Source: Nitrososphaera sp.
GTDB taxonomy: Archaea > Thermoproteota > Nitrososphaeria > Nitrososphaerales > Nitrososphaeraceae
Reading direction: 5' to 3'
Length of the DNA stretch: 49,552 bases
Assembly (NCBI GenBank): GCA_039938515.1
Contig: JBDUUL010000018.1
Span: 1 to 49,552, forward strand
The position numbers and the translations under genes were made by a program. The notes under the pieces were generated by a model, which saw only the letters and a program-made list of their open reading frames with translations, made no database searches and was not told where the DNA came from. Below are positions 1 through 8,148 of this stretch, in pieces; the stretch's first letter is position 1; the number at the start of each line of letters is the position of its first letter.

Positions 1-134
1 AATGGCTGGATACTCCCGGCCACGCGTCGTCGGAGAAAAAGCCGTTTATGAAGAGGGAGAAGGACTGCATATTCTGCCTGGCATGCGAGAACGTCTGCCC
101 GCCTCAGGCAATCAAGATATTCAAGAAAGGATAG
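1..134 (+). CDS. Ferredoxin-type 4Fe-4S protein, C-terminal end (partial)
   Basis: Only the last 43 codons are in the window; reading starts at base 3 and stops at 132-134. The visible end carries a CxxCxxCxxxCP-type cluster motif (CIFCLACENVCPPQAI), which binds one 4Fe-4S cluster in bacterial-type ferredoxins and ferredoxin-like subunits. It ends shortly after in a basic tail (KIFKKG). The start and any other domain lie to the left, so I cannot tell a stand-alone ferredoxin from the end of a larger redox subunit. coaD follows 35 bp downstream on the same strand. Confidence 0.8.
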   Translation, partial: WLDTPGHASSEKKPFMKREKDCIFCLACENVCPPQAIKIFKKG

Positions 135-169
135 TTGCGCTTGTCGCAGGCCTAGGACTCGTCTGAGAG

Positions 170-658
170 ATGGCTCAGCAGTTCAAAGTTGCTGCCACCG
201 GAGGCACCTTTGACGAGATTCATGCAGGCCACATTGCTCTTCTTTCAAAGGCCTTTGAAGTAGCAGACCACGTAATCATCGGAGTGTCAAGCGACAAGTT
301 TGCAGCCAAGCGCGGCAAAAAGCTCAACCACGATTACGATACCAGAGTTTCAAACCTAAAGAGGCTGATAGCGCAGAAATTTGGTACCCCGGACTATACA
401 ATCGCAAGGCTGGAGGGCGAATTTGGGCCGGCCGTCACCACCGGGCACGTCGACGTCCTTGTCGCAAGCTCCGAAACCGCGGTTAGAGGCGAGGAGCTCA
501 ACGCGACAAGAAAAACCAGGGGCCTAAAGCCCGTCGCTGTCATATCAGTAGATCTTGTACTGGCGGAGGACGGCAACCCCATATCGTCGACGAGAATCCG
601 GCGGGGCGAGATAGACGCACAGGGGAAAATCCTGAAATATTCAGAACGGCCATCGTGA
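170..658 (+). CDS. coaD: Phosphopantetheine adenylyltransferase, archaeal type
   Basis: A 162-residue nucleotidyltransferase that would transfer AMP from ATP to 4'-phosphopantetheine to make dephospho-CoA, the next-to-last step of CoA synthesis in the cytoplasm. The N-terminal motif GGTFDEIHAGH is the (T/H)xGH nucleotide-binding signature of the family, and ISSTRIRRGEI near residue 140 is the C-terminal ISSTxIR signature. Length fits the archaeal PPAT group. The ATG at 170 is the only good start; it lies 35 bp after the ferredoxin stop, so the two may be co-transcribed. The function assignment rests on family motifs and is secure at family level. Confidence 0.93.
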   Translation: MAQQFKVAATGGTFDEIHAGHIALLSKAFEVADHVIIGVSSDKFAAKRGKKLNHDYDTRVSNLKRLIAQKFGTPDYTIARLEGEFGPAVTTGHVDVLVASSETAVRGEELNATRKTRGLKPVAVISVDLVLAEDGNPISSTRIRRGEIDAQGKILKYSERPS

Positions 659-697
659 AAAACAAAAAAAGAGGGGGCCGCGTGCGCGGCTGTGGCT

Positions 698-1840
698 TTA
701 ACCTAGGACAGGCTGGCCCTTGTAAGTCAGCGAGTGCAGTGTCGCGTTGTCAACCTGCACGACGCCACTTGGCAGAGGCACGTATGACAGCGTCTGAGAG
801 ATCTGCTGGCCGTTGGTGATTATCCACTGGATAAAGTTCGCCACCGCCTTTGCCTTGTCTATGCTGTTGATGTTCGTGCTCATGTCCTTGTAGACAAGAA
901 GATAGGTGAAAGTTGCGATTGGATACGAATCGCTTCCCGTCGCGTTGAGTAGCGAGACGTGGGCCCATGACTCATTGCCTGCAGGAAGTTGCGTTGCGGC
1001 TGCCGTGACTGCGGCCAGTGTTGAATTTAGGGTAGGCTCGACAAAGTTACCGGCTGCATTTTTGATAAAGCCGTAGTTGAGATGTGAGGTCAGCGCATAA
1101 GCCAGCTCGACATATCCGATGGCATAGGGTGTTGAAGAGACCGTGTTGGCGACGCCGGGATTACCGTTCTCACCCAGGCCTGTCGGCCATGAGACGGAAG
1201 TTCCGTGGCCTACAGTCGTGTTCCAGTCAGTGCTTGCTTTCGAGAGGTAACTTGTCCAGACAAATGTTGTTCCAGAGCCGTCAGACCTGTGGACGACTAC
1301 TATCGGCTGGTTTGGCAGGTTGGCAGTCGGGTTGAGTGCCTTGATTTCCGGGTCGTTCCAGTTCTTCACCTTGCCCTGGAAAATGTCGGCAAGTACAGCA
1401 CCTGTGAAGTTAAGTCCCTTGTGTGCAAACTCGGGCAAGTTGTATGCTGCAACTACTGAACCTATCGTTTCTGGAATGTGCACCACTGGTGCCGAAAAGT
1501 TCGATGTCTGTGAAGCGCTCAACGGTGCATCTGATGCACCGAAATCAATTGTCTTTGCCATCAGTTGCTTGATGCCAGCACCGCTTCCAATCGGCTGGTA
1601 GTTGATGTTGACCGAAGGATTGCTCTTGGTATAGTTCAACCTCCATTCGTTGATAATCGGGGCAGGAAACGTTGCACCTGCGCCGTTGATGGTAACGGAG
1701 GAACCGCTCTGTTGTCCTAGTTGTGAAGGCGCCAGAACTTGGGCATTCGCCGCTGACATGCTTGTCATTGCAAAGGCCGCTGCAGCCAGAAAAAAGACTG
1801 CTGCAAATCCGGATGCCTTTTTGGTAGAGAGTTTCGACAT
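698..1840 (-). CDS. pstS: Phosphate-binding protein PstS (ABC transporter)
   Basis: A secreted, probably membrane-anchored phosphate receptor. A signal sequence (MSKLSTKK, then a hydrophobic stretch to AANAQ) precedes a PstS fold with the hallmark phosphate-binding segments: INGAGATFPAPI near the mature N-terminus, GASDAPLS, and VVHRSDGSGTTF. The ATG at 1840 is preferred because a TATA-like CTTTATC lies about 26 nt before it; an in-frame TTG at 1876 would add 12 residues. The permease and ATPase genes (pstC, pstA, pstB) are not in the window. The gene is convergent with coaD, with a short A-rich gap between. Confidence 0.92.
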   Translation of the reverse strand: MSKLSTKKASGFAAVFFLAAAAFAMTSMSAANAQVLAPSQLGQQSGSSVTINGAGATFPAPIINEWRLNYTKSNPSVNINYQPIGSGAGIKQLMAKTIDFGASDAPLSASQTSNFSAPVVHIPETIGSVVAAYNLPEFAHKGLNFTGAVLADIFQGKVKNWNDPEIKALNPTANLPNQPIVVVHRSDGSGTTFVWTSYLSKASTDWNTTVGHGTSVSWPTGLGENGNPGVANTVSSTPYAIGYVELAYALTSHLNYGFIKNAAGNFVEPTLNSTLAAVTAAATQLPAGNESWAHVSLLNATGSDSYPIATFTYLLVYKDMSTNINSIDKAKAVANFIQWIITNGQQISQTLSYVPLPSGVVQVDNATLHSLTYKGQPVLG

Positions 1841-2007
1841 GCCCGCATAGGTCAAACATCCGATAAAGCGGTTCAATACATGATCTCTACGATCTATCTA
1901 TTTTCGGTCACATGTGTTGACAACCTTGACTTTTGCAAAAAGCCAATGAAGGCTGCATGACAACCTGCACAGCACAAGCAAGCGAGCAGTCTAGGCGAAC
2001 AGGTCAG

Positions 2008-2286
2008 CTAACCTGCATCGCTCGCATTAGGTTCAGGACACAGAAACGTCCTGTACATATCAGACATCAGGCAGTGATAATTGACAAGTGACTTGTCGTC
2101 GCTTGTTTTGAGCATCGTAGCCATTTCCGCATGATAGACGACATTTGCCTTCATGGTACTCTGAAATGCGTCTTTTAGCTTTCCGGGGATAGCCTCATTA
2201 TGGCCGTCGGCATATTTGGCGACGATTTCATTCATCCAGTTCTCAAGAGTCTGCATAAACTCGTCTCTGCCATCGCGTCTAATCAA
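2008..2286 (-). CDS. Hypothetical protein downstream of a receiver domain
   Basis: A 92-residue helical protein that I do not recognise. It has several Met residues, a 'YHAEMATML' helix and a short Cys-containing tail (FLCPEPN). Its ATG at 2286 overlaps the end of the receiver-domain gene by 8 bp, which suggests translational coupling and a job in the same signalling output; an alternative ATG at residue 11 would remove the overlap. No membrane segment or signal peptide is visible. A small partner or histidine-phosphotransfer-like helix bundle is a guess, not shown by motifs. Confidence 0.6.
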   Translation of the reverse strand: MIRRDGRDEFMQTLENWMNEIVAKYADGHNEAIPGKLKDAFQSTMKANVVYHAEMATMLKTSDDKSLVNYHCLMSDMYRTFLCPEPNASDAG

Positions 2287-2632
2287 GCTGGCGTATCACA
2301 TCTATTAGCTGATTTACGTGGAACGGCTTGGTCAAAAAGCCGTCAATGCGTGTGGAAGGCAGTACTTTGTCAAACTCGTCACTATTTATTTCGAATGCAG
2401 AGGTCAGGATAACACTTAGGTCTTCTCGTATCTCCTTTACTATTCTTGCAAGCTCAAAGCCTGTCATATTCTCCATCCTAGAGTCCGAGACAACCAGATC
2501 TGCAATCTTGGGATTTTTCCACAGATCCTGCAATGCCTTATTGGGGTCTGTAAAGACAAGGACATTAAATCCCTGATTCTCCAGCTCTTTTTCAAGGGTC
2601 GCTAATGCGTCGCCGTCGTGGGCAACAATCAT
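2279..2632 (-). CDS. Stand-alone response-regulator receiver domain
   Basis: A 117-residue CheY-like receiver with no output domain. The acidic pocket is at the N-terminus (AHDGD), the phospho-acceptor Asp is in VVSDSRM near residue 50, the switch Thr/Ser is in VILTSAF, and the conserved Lys is in LTKPF near residue 102. It would be phosphorylated by a histidine kinase not present here and act by protein contact. The first acidic motif is slightly unusual: a His stands beside the Asp where most receivers have paired acids. It leads a two-gene unit with the overlapping hypothetical gene. Confidence 0.85.
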   Translation of the reverse strand: MIVAHDGDALATLEKELENQGFNVLVFTDPNKALQDLWKNPKIADLVVSDSRMENMTGFELARIVKEIREDLSVILTSAFEINSDEFDKVLPSTRIDGFLTKPFHVNQLIDVIRQLD

Positions 2633-2883
2633 TATAGAAAGTGTCTTATCGGTACCGTAATCGGGCGTTGGACTTCAACGGTCCCACCATTTTGATGATA
2701 TACAGTCTATCTTGCCTCGCACTTTATTACGTGTTCTAGTATATAGATTAGACCCGCTATTTTTCTCAAATTACAAGATTGGCTACCAGACTGCTTCTTT
2801 GACGAGTCGGTAAAATGCTTTAATCATCGTTTATGCATAGTGCAATAAACATTGATTATCAATCTTTTATTTTCTAGCTGAAA
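2633..2883. promoter_or_regulatory. Divergent AT-rich promoter region
   Basis: A 251-bp AT-rich spacer between the divergent receiver-domain gene and the hypothetical gene at 2884. It has several TATA-like stretches (around 2749, 2818-2832 and 2865-2874). I see no further coding frame or structured RNA in it. Confidence 0.5.
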
Positions 2884-3231
2884 TTGGGCCTCGTGATAGC
2901 AGACGACCCCCTTGACCTGGCGTCAGGCAGAATCGGACAAGGCGTAAAGAACCTCAAAGAGGGCCTAGACCCCGAGGTTCTTGCTTACTGGTTTAGGCGA
3001 ATAGAGGACAGGTCAATAGAACTTGTTCCGGACCACCTCAAGGATAAGGTTCACTTTGAGCAGGACAGGATACTTTGGATGAAGTTCAAAATGAATGTGT
3101 CAAAGCGCGCGGTTCCCTATGTCATGCAGGTAATCGAGGACTATATTCCAATGATGCCGTATTCGACCGGCCTGTACTTTCGAAAAATTCAGGAAATACT
3201 CACAGATGAACTGAACAAAGACCTGCGTTAG
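2884..3231 (+). CDS. Conserved-looking hypothetical protein, non-ATG start
   Basis: A 115-residue soluble protein of mixed charge without a motif I recognise. There is no ATG; the start is TTG at 2884 or GTG at 2893. A TATA-like CTTTTATTTT near 2865-2874 places transcription start close to the GTG, so a leaderless GTG start is possible. The segment VLAYWFRRIEDRSIELVP and the Tyr/Pro-rich YIPMMPYSTGLYF look like a folded domain. It converges on the next minus-strand gene with a 4-bp overlap. Function unknown. Confidence 0.65.
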   Translation: MGLVIADDPLDLASGRIGQGVKNLKEGLDPEVLAYWFRRIEDRSIELVPDHLKDKVHFEQDRILWMKFKMNVSKRAVPYVMQVIEDYIPMMPYSTGLYFRKIQEILTDELNKDLR

Positions 3232-3551
3232 CCGGATATGCCGTCGGCAGACGCCGGCCGGGCGACAAGCTCGATCAAGGCCCTCCGGCCAAAACAGCTG
3301 CTGGACGAGACAGCATATTTACCGCCGGCAACGGCCTGGATGAGCTTTTGCAACTTTACCGCGTCCTCCTCGCTCGCCAGGACCACCGAGTGCGATGAGC
3401 CGTCCCGTAGTTTGAGAATAATCTCACTTCCCAATAGCGTGCTCAACCCCGCGATAAATGTCGAGCCGTCTTTTTGGACCGCTGTCATGCCTGCTAGTTT
3501 TTCCGCCTCGTAGTCGTCCTCGCACTCGATTGAAAATATCATCGGAACCAT
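3228..3551 (-). CDS. Hypothetical protein directly downstream of trpS
   Basis: A 107-residue protein I do not recognise. Its ATG (3551) follows the trpS stop directly (TGAATG), so the two are surely co-transcribed. The first 70 residues alternate in a beta-rich pattern (MIFSIECEDDYEAEKLAG, then GSEIILKLRDGSSHSVVL), and the tail contains SSSSCFGRRALIE. An ATG at residue 4 is equally possible. The link to tRNA charging is only by position. Confidence 0.65.
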   Translation of the reverse strand: MVPMIFSIECEDDYEAEKLAGMTAVQKDGSTFIAGLSTLLGSEIILKLRDGSSHSVVLASEEDAVKLQKLIQAVAGGKYAVSSSSCFGRRALIELVARPASADGISG

Positions 3552-4718
3552 TCAGGCCTCAAACGGTTTGTCGTCGAACATGAATTTCGTCACCAGGTCT
3601 TTGGCGCGCTCGCGCCTCTTTTTGAAGGCCGCGATAAAAGGTTTGGCACCCTTGGAAAGATCCGATTTGCACTCGCCACACAGGAGGCCCCCGCTCTTGC
3701 ATTTGAGCATCCGCTCGTCCGACTGCCTTTCGTTGTCAAAGAAATATCGCAGGTACCAAAAGACGGGGCAACCGAGCGCATTTGCGCCCAGCTCCCTCTG
3801 GAGCGCCACAGTAGGCTGGCCACCAGTAAGCGCAGTGGATACCTTTTTGTCAATGACCTCCGGATCGTCGGTCGTAAATACGGCAGTTTCCGGTTTTGAA
3901 GACGACATCTTGCCACCGATGCCGAGAGCAGGCAGGAACTTGCTGTGGATTTGCGCGGGCTTGTAGTACCCCAGCCGGTCCGCGACATCGCGGGTCATGC
4001 GCCAGTACGGATCCTGGTCGATTGCGGCGGGAATCAAGACTGGCACCTTTTTGCTTTCAAGTACTGATGGAAGAAAGCATGGCGCAGCCTGGACCGGCGG
4101 GAAGCCTATCATCCCAATGTTTGTAGAGTTTGTAAATCCAAACACGGACTTGGCAGTGGAAAAAGTGATTTTCTTGGCAATTTCCGTTGCGAGGGGGTAG
4201 AGGCTTGCGATATGCTTTGTGTCAATTATTATTTTGGTCTTCTCATGGTCAAAACCGGTCGCAATTACGTCCAAGATATTTTCATATGTATACCGCCTTA
4301 TCTCCTCGCGAGTCCTGTCGGCTCCGTAAAGATACTTTTCATCGTCCGTGAACTGAAACAGGAGTTTTGAGCCGAACTTGTCCTGTAGATACTTTGTGAA
4401 AATCCAAGGCAGAATGTGACCCATGTGCACGGGCCCGGAAGGCCCTCTGCCGGTATAGAGGTAGAAATCCTCGCCCTTCTCGGACCTGTCCAGTATCCAG
4501 TCAAAATCACGGTGTGAAAAAAAATAAGACATCTTGAGCATCGGATGAATTTCACCGGTCATGTGTCGAACCTTGGCGAGAATTTCGGAAGTAATTGGCT
4601 GTGTGCCGAATTTTTCCACCAGGCGCGTGTAATCGACCTGTCCCTCGACCTCCCAGGGAGTGACGACGAAATCACCTGGCTCGCCGCCGGCTCGCTCGCC
4701 GTTTTCATCTTTTTCCAA
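3552..4718 (-). CDS. trpS: Tryptophanyl-tRNA synthetase
   Basis: A class I aminoacyl-tRNA synthetase of 388 residues that charges tRNA-Trp. The HIGH-type motif reads GPVHMGHILP near residue 96, and the KMSKS-type motif is GGKMSSSKPE near residue 270. Between them lies the Rossmann fold with QFTDDEKYL and PAAIDQDPYWRMTRD, typical of the archaeal/eukaryotic TrpRS group. A CxxC pair near the C-terminus (CKSGGLLCGECKSDL) is common in archaeal enzymes. It diverges from pheS across a 56-bp promoter gap and leads a two-gene unit with the 107-residue hypothetical protein. Confidence 0.95.
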   Translation of the reverse strand: MEKDENGERAGGEPGDFVVTPWEVEGQVDYTRLVEKFGTQPITSEILAKVRHMTGEIHPMLKMSYFFSHRDFDWILDRSEKGEDFYLYTGRGPSGPVHMGHILPWIFTKYLQDKFGSKLLFQFTDDEKYLYGADRTREEIRRYTYENILDVIATGFDHEKTKIIIDTKHIASLYPLATEIAKKITFSTAKSVFGFTNSTNIGMIGFPPVQAAPCFLPSVLESKKVPVLIPAAIDQDPYWRMTRDVADRLGYYKPAQIHSKFLPALGIGGKMSSSKPETAVFTTDDPEVIDKKVSTALTGGQPTVALQRELGANALGCPVFWYLRYFFDNERQSDERMLKCKSGGLLCGECKSDLSKGAKPFIAAFKKRRERAKDLVTKFMFDDKPFEA

Positions 4719-4774
4719 TGGTTTCTCAGCTTTCTGTTAAACGTTTAAAAAGTATTCTTTTGCAAGCAAGTTTT
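4719..4774. promoter_or_regulatory. Bidirectional promoter between trpS and pheS
   Basis: Only 56 bp separate the divergent synthetase genes. The A/T-rich core GTTTAAAAAGTATTC at about 4743-4757 supplies a TATA-like box whose centre is about 26 nt before the pheS ATG at 4775. That favours the ATG at 4775 over the in-frame ATG at 4718 and implies a leaderless pheS mRNA. Confidence 0.6.
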
Positions 4775-6316
4775 ATGAGTGATTTTTCAAATGATCATAC
4801 TTCCAAATCTCTGTCCATTTCCGATCTTCATCCGATTGAAAAAGACATCCTCCGCCATCTTGCCTCCGCTGAAATGGCCTCTGCAGAATCACTCGCTGCC
4901 AGTACCGGCAGAGTCATAGACCAGATTAGACGCGGCATAGAATGGCTGCGGCTCAAAAATCTTGTCTCTGTCTCTGAGGTAGTACAATCGGAACTCGTCT
5001 TGGGAGAACTGGGCGCCATAGCCTCTGAAAAGGGGCTGCCTGAGCGCAGGCTGGTATACGCCGTAAAAGCAGGGGCGAGAACAATCGGCGAAGCAATAGC
5101 TAGAGGGTTTCTTGAAAAGGAAGAAGCCAATGCTGCCGTGGCAGCTGCCAAGCGCTCCGGCTGGGTCAAGTTCGATCAGGGCACGCTCGTCTGTGTGGAC
5201 ACTGCCGTGGCAGAATTGTCGGCCGAGGAGCGCGCGATTGAAACCCTGAGAAATCGCTCGCCCCTGAATGAAGCGCAGCTGTCAGAGCAAGAAAAGAAAG
5301 GCGTAGACCTGCTTAGAGTCAGACCCAAATACATCGTCCTGGTTGAAAGAAAGAATGCGCAAATAACTCTCACAGAGACAGGCAGGCAGGCAGCTTCGCA
5401 GGTGAGCCTTTCTAAAGGAGGCTCTGACGAGCATCAAGTCCGAAAGCTGACGCCTGAGTTAATTGCGACAGGCAAGTGGAAGGAGGTATCGGTAAGCCCG
5501 ATTGATGTCGAGGCTCCCGCTCCCGAAGCCTACCCGGGCAGAGTTCATCCGCTGACCCTGATTATAGACGAGATAAAGGAAATATTTGTCGGTCTTGGCT
5601 TTGCGGAAATAGACGGAGACTTTGTACAGTCAGCCTTCTGGAATTTCGACGCCCTCTACACTCCCCAGGACCACCCGGCTAGGGAAATGCAGGACACGTT
5701 CTATCTATCGCTGCCAGGCCGGTCAATCCCAGCAAGCGCTGATCAGATTTCAAAGATTTCAAAGGTTCATGAGAAGGGATGGGGCCCCAGGTGGAGCAGG
5801 GAGGAAGCCGAGCGTCTTGTCCTGCGCACGCATACGACCCCTGTCACCCTTCAGACATTGGCGCAGGCGAAACCAGAAAGTGCCCGGTATTTTTCGGTCG
5901 GCAGAGTCTTTAGGAATGAAAAGGTGTCCTACAAGCATCTTGCCGAATTTCACCAAGTAGAGGGTGTAGCCACATACGAGGGCGCGACCCTGCGCGACCT
6001 TGTAGGGCTGCAGACTGAATTTTACAAAAAGATGGGCATCAGCAAGATCAAGTTTTGGCCGACGTTCTTTCCCTACACAGAGCCTTCGCTTCAGAGCATG
6101 GTCTATAACGATTCGCTCGGCAAATGGGTCGAGCTGTTTGGTATGGGGATCTTTCGGCCCGAGGTCACACGGCCGCTTGGCATAAAAAATCCGGTCTTGG
6201 CTTGGGGCGGAGGGTTAGAACGCATTGCGATGCTGCGCTTCGGGCTCAATGATGTGCGCGATTTGTACAGTAGCAGGCTTTCTTGGCTGAGGCATGTTCC
6301 CGAATGCCAGTTGTAA
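4775..6316 (+). CDS. pheS: Phenylalanyl-tRNA synthetase alpha subunit
   Basis: Catalytic alpha subunit (513 residues) of the heterotetrameric PheRS that charges tRNA-Phe. The N-terminal 130 residues hold winged-helix repeats (LHPIEKDILRHLASAEMASAE; SRPLNEAQLSEQEKKG-like region) as in archaeal enzymes. The class II core follows: motif 1 around VHPLTLIIDEIKEIF, motif 2 at SVGRVFRNEKVSYKHLAEFHQ, and motif 3 at AWGGGLERIAML. The phenylalanine-pocket region with FWNFDALYTPQDHPAR is present. ATG 4775 is chosen from the TATA spacing. The stop overlaps the pheT start by 13 bp, so the two are translated as a coupled pair. Confidence 0.95.
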   Translation: MSDFSNDHTSKSLSISDLHPIEKDILRHLASAEMASAESLAASTGRVIDQIRRGIEWLRLKNLVSVSEVVQSELVLGELGAIASEKGLPERRLVYAVKAGARTIGEAIARGFLEKEEANAAVAAAKRSGWVKFDQGTLVCVDTAVAELSAEERAIETLRNRSPLNEAQLSEQEKKGVDLLRVRPKYIVLVERKNAQITLTETGRQAASQVSLSKGGSDEHQVRKLTPELIATGKWKEVSVSPIDVEAPAPEAYPGRVHPLTLIIDEIKEIFVGLGFAEIDGDFVQSAFWNFDALYTPQDHPAREMQDTFYLSLPGRSIPASADQISKISKVHEKGWGPRWSREEAERLVLRTHTTPVTLQTLAQAKPESARYFSVGRVFRNEKVSYKHLAEFHQVEGVATYEGATLRDLVGLQTEFYKKMGISKIKFWPTFFPYTEPSLQSMVYNDSLGKWVELFGMGIFRPEVTRPLGIKNPVLAWGGGLERIAMLRFGLNDVRDLYSSRLSWLRHVPECQL

Positions 6317-8016
6317 ACCTGACAAAGAGCCGGCTGGAAGAACAGCTGCCGGAAATCCCCCTTGATAGACTGTTAGAGGCTCTGCCATTTATCGGTCTGG
6401 ACATCGAAGGCGAAGACGAAACTGCAATCAGGGTGGAATACAACCCGAACAGGCCGGATTACTCTTCCCAGTACGGTATCGTGCGCGCGCTCAAGGGACT
6501 GCTTGAGATCGAGATTGGTATGCCAAAACTGGCAATATCCGGTTCAAGCGGAGTTTCAATAAAGGTCGAACCGGCTGCAGCTGCTCTTCGGCCCTTTGTC
6601 GTCGCGCTCGCGGCTACCGGAGGAAGACTTGACGACGACGACATCAGGCAACTGGTCGCCATGCAGGAGGACCTGCACAACGGCCTAGGTCGTAAAAGAA
6701 GAAAGGCTTCAATCGGGGTTCACAACATGGACCGAATTAGGCCGCCATTGTTGTACAAGGCGGTTGACAGCGGATTTTCTTTTGTGCCTCTTGGAGAAAC
6801 CAAGAAAATGAGCATGCTCGAGGTCCTGGAAAAGACCGACACCGGCATTACGTATGCGCCGCTCGCGTCGGATTGGAAAGAGCGCGGCTCGTTTCCTATC
6901 ATTTGTGATTCCAGAGGCACGGTTTTGTCCTTCCCTCCAATCATAAACGGCGCAGATACCCAGGTAGACGTTACCTGCCGCAACCTGCTAGTCGAGGTCA
7001 CGGCAACAAGCAGGGTAACAGCCCTTGATATTCTCGCGGTAATAGGCATGAACCTTTCGGATGCAGGGTTTAAGATAAGAAGCGTCAAGGTCATCGAAAG
7101 ATCAAAGGCTGAGATCACTCCCGAATTTCGGGCAAAGAAAATTTTTACGACTCCCACCTTTCTGAATCAAATAGTCGGCACTTCCTTATCGCCGCGGCAG
7201 GTTTTGCACTGCTTGAAGAAGTGTAGACTCGGTGCGTCTTTGAGCGGGAAGCGAATCGTCTGCACCATCCCGAGGTACCGTACCGACATCCAGTCAGAAA
7301 TCGACCTTGCGGAAGAGCTTTCAATAGGATACGGTATACAAAACCTGCTCCCTTCTCTGCCATCGGTTTTTTCGGCTGGCAGCAGGAGCCTTCAGTCAAT
7401 GCGTTTTGACGCGATCAGGTCTGCATTGGTAGGCCTGGGAATGATAGAGAACTTGAGTTTCTCGCTTACAGGACAGGGCTCTGGCGACGGCCCGGTCTCA
7501 GATACGCAGCAAGCCGGCGCAAGGATCTCGGTGGATTCTTCAAAAAGCGCCGAGCATGTGCTTTTGCGAAGCTCGCTAGTTCCCTCCCTGCTTCAGGCGC
7601 TCTCGAGAAACGTGCACGAACACTATCCGCAGAGGCTGTTTGAAATAGGAAGGGTGTTTACACTGTCAGAGTCAAACGCAGTGTCCGAGAAATGGATGGT
7701 AGCAGCAGCCATCTGCCATCCCGACGCTGACTTTGTCGAGGCTTTATCATCGGCGCGGGCGGTGCTCGAATTGTCTCTGGGATTGAACGGCCTTGTTACT
7801 CGCCGATTGCAGGACGGGGCGGGCAACATGGAAACCCTCCCTTCGCAGTCGAGTCTCTACATAAATGGCCGCCACGCAGAGCTGGTCGTTGGCGGCAAAA
7901 ATTCGGGTCATGTAGGCGAAATAGCCCCTGCAGTCCTGGAGGCTCTTCGGCTTCGAATGCCGGCGTCCGTCTTTGAACTTGACCTCTCAGCCGTACAGGA
8001 AAAGACAAATACCTAG
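6304..8016 (+). CDS. pheT: Phenylalanyl-tRNA synthetase beta subunit
   Basis: Beta subunit of PheRS, 570 residues from the ATG at 6304 (MPVVNLTKSRLEEQL), which overlaps the end of pheS; an in-frame ATG at 6283 would add seven residues. It has the short archaeal/eukaryotic architecture without the tRNA-binding OB domain of bacterial PheT. A B3/B4 editing region is suggested by NGLGRKRRKASIGVHN and the FPPIINGADTQV segment, followed by B5 (ITPEFRAKKIF onward) and the pseudo-catalytic core (LLRSSLVPSLLQALSRN; PQRLFEIGRVF). Together with PheS it forms the alpha2-beta2 enzyme. Confidence 0.95.
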   Translation: MPVVNLTKSRLEEQLPEIPLDRLLEALPFIGLDIEGEDETAIRVEYNPNRPDYSSQYGIVRALKGLLEIEIGMPKLAISGSSGVSIKVEPAAAALRPFVVALAATGGRLDDDDIRQLVAMQEDLHNGLGRKRRKASIGVHNMDRIRPPLLYKAVDSGFSFVPLGETKKMSMLEVLEKTDTGITYAPLASDWKERGSFPIICDSRGTVLSFPPIINGADTQVDVTCRNLLVEVTATSRVTALDILAVIGMNLSDAGFKIRSVKVIERSKAEITPEFRAKKIFTTPTFLNQIVGTSLSPRQVLHCLKKCRLGASLSGKRIVCTIPRYRTDIQSEIDLAEELSIGYGIQNLLPSLPSVFSAGSRSLQSMRFDAIRSALVGLGMIENLSFSLTGQGSGDGPVSDTQQAGARISVDSSKSAEHVLLRSSLVPSLLQALSRNVHEHYPQRLFEIGRVFTLSESNAVSEKWMVAAAICHPDADFVEALSSARAVLELSLGLNGLVTRRLQDGAGNMETLPSQSSLYINGRHAELVVGGKNSGHVGEIAPAVLEALRLRMPASVFELDLSAVQEKTNT

Positions 8017-8148
8017 AAGGGGCATCTTTGTGTGAACCCCGTCAAAGAGCATGTTGAGGGCAATCAAATTGATGGCTAACCTGTGAAAGCATGTGGGTCA
8101 GAGGCGGGGCACATTAATTTTTATTACGACCAGGCGCGCCTCAACTAG

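Noticed and set aside
8017-8148. Possible C/D-box small RNA between pheT and the PP-loop gene
   Set aside because: I could not find correctly spaced C and D boxes; the TATA-like element explains the AT-rich part.
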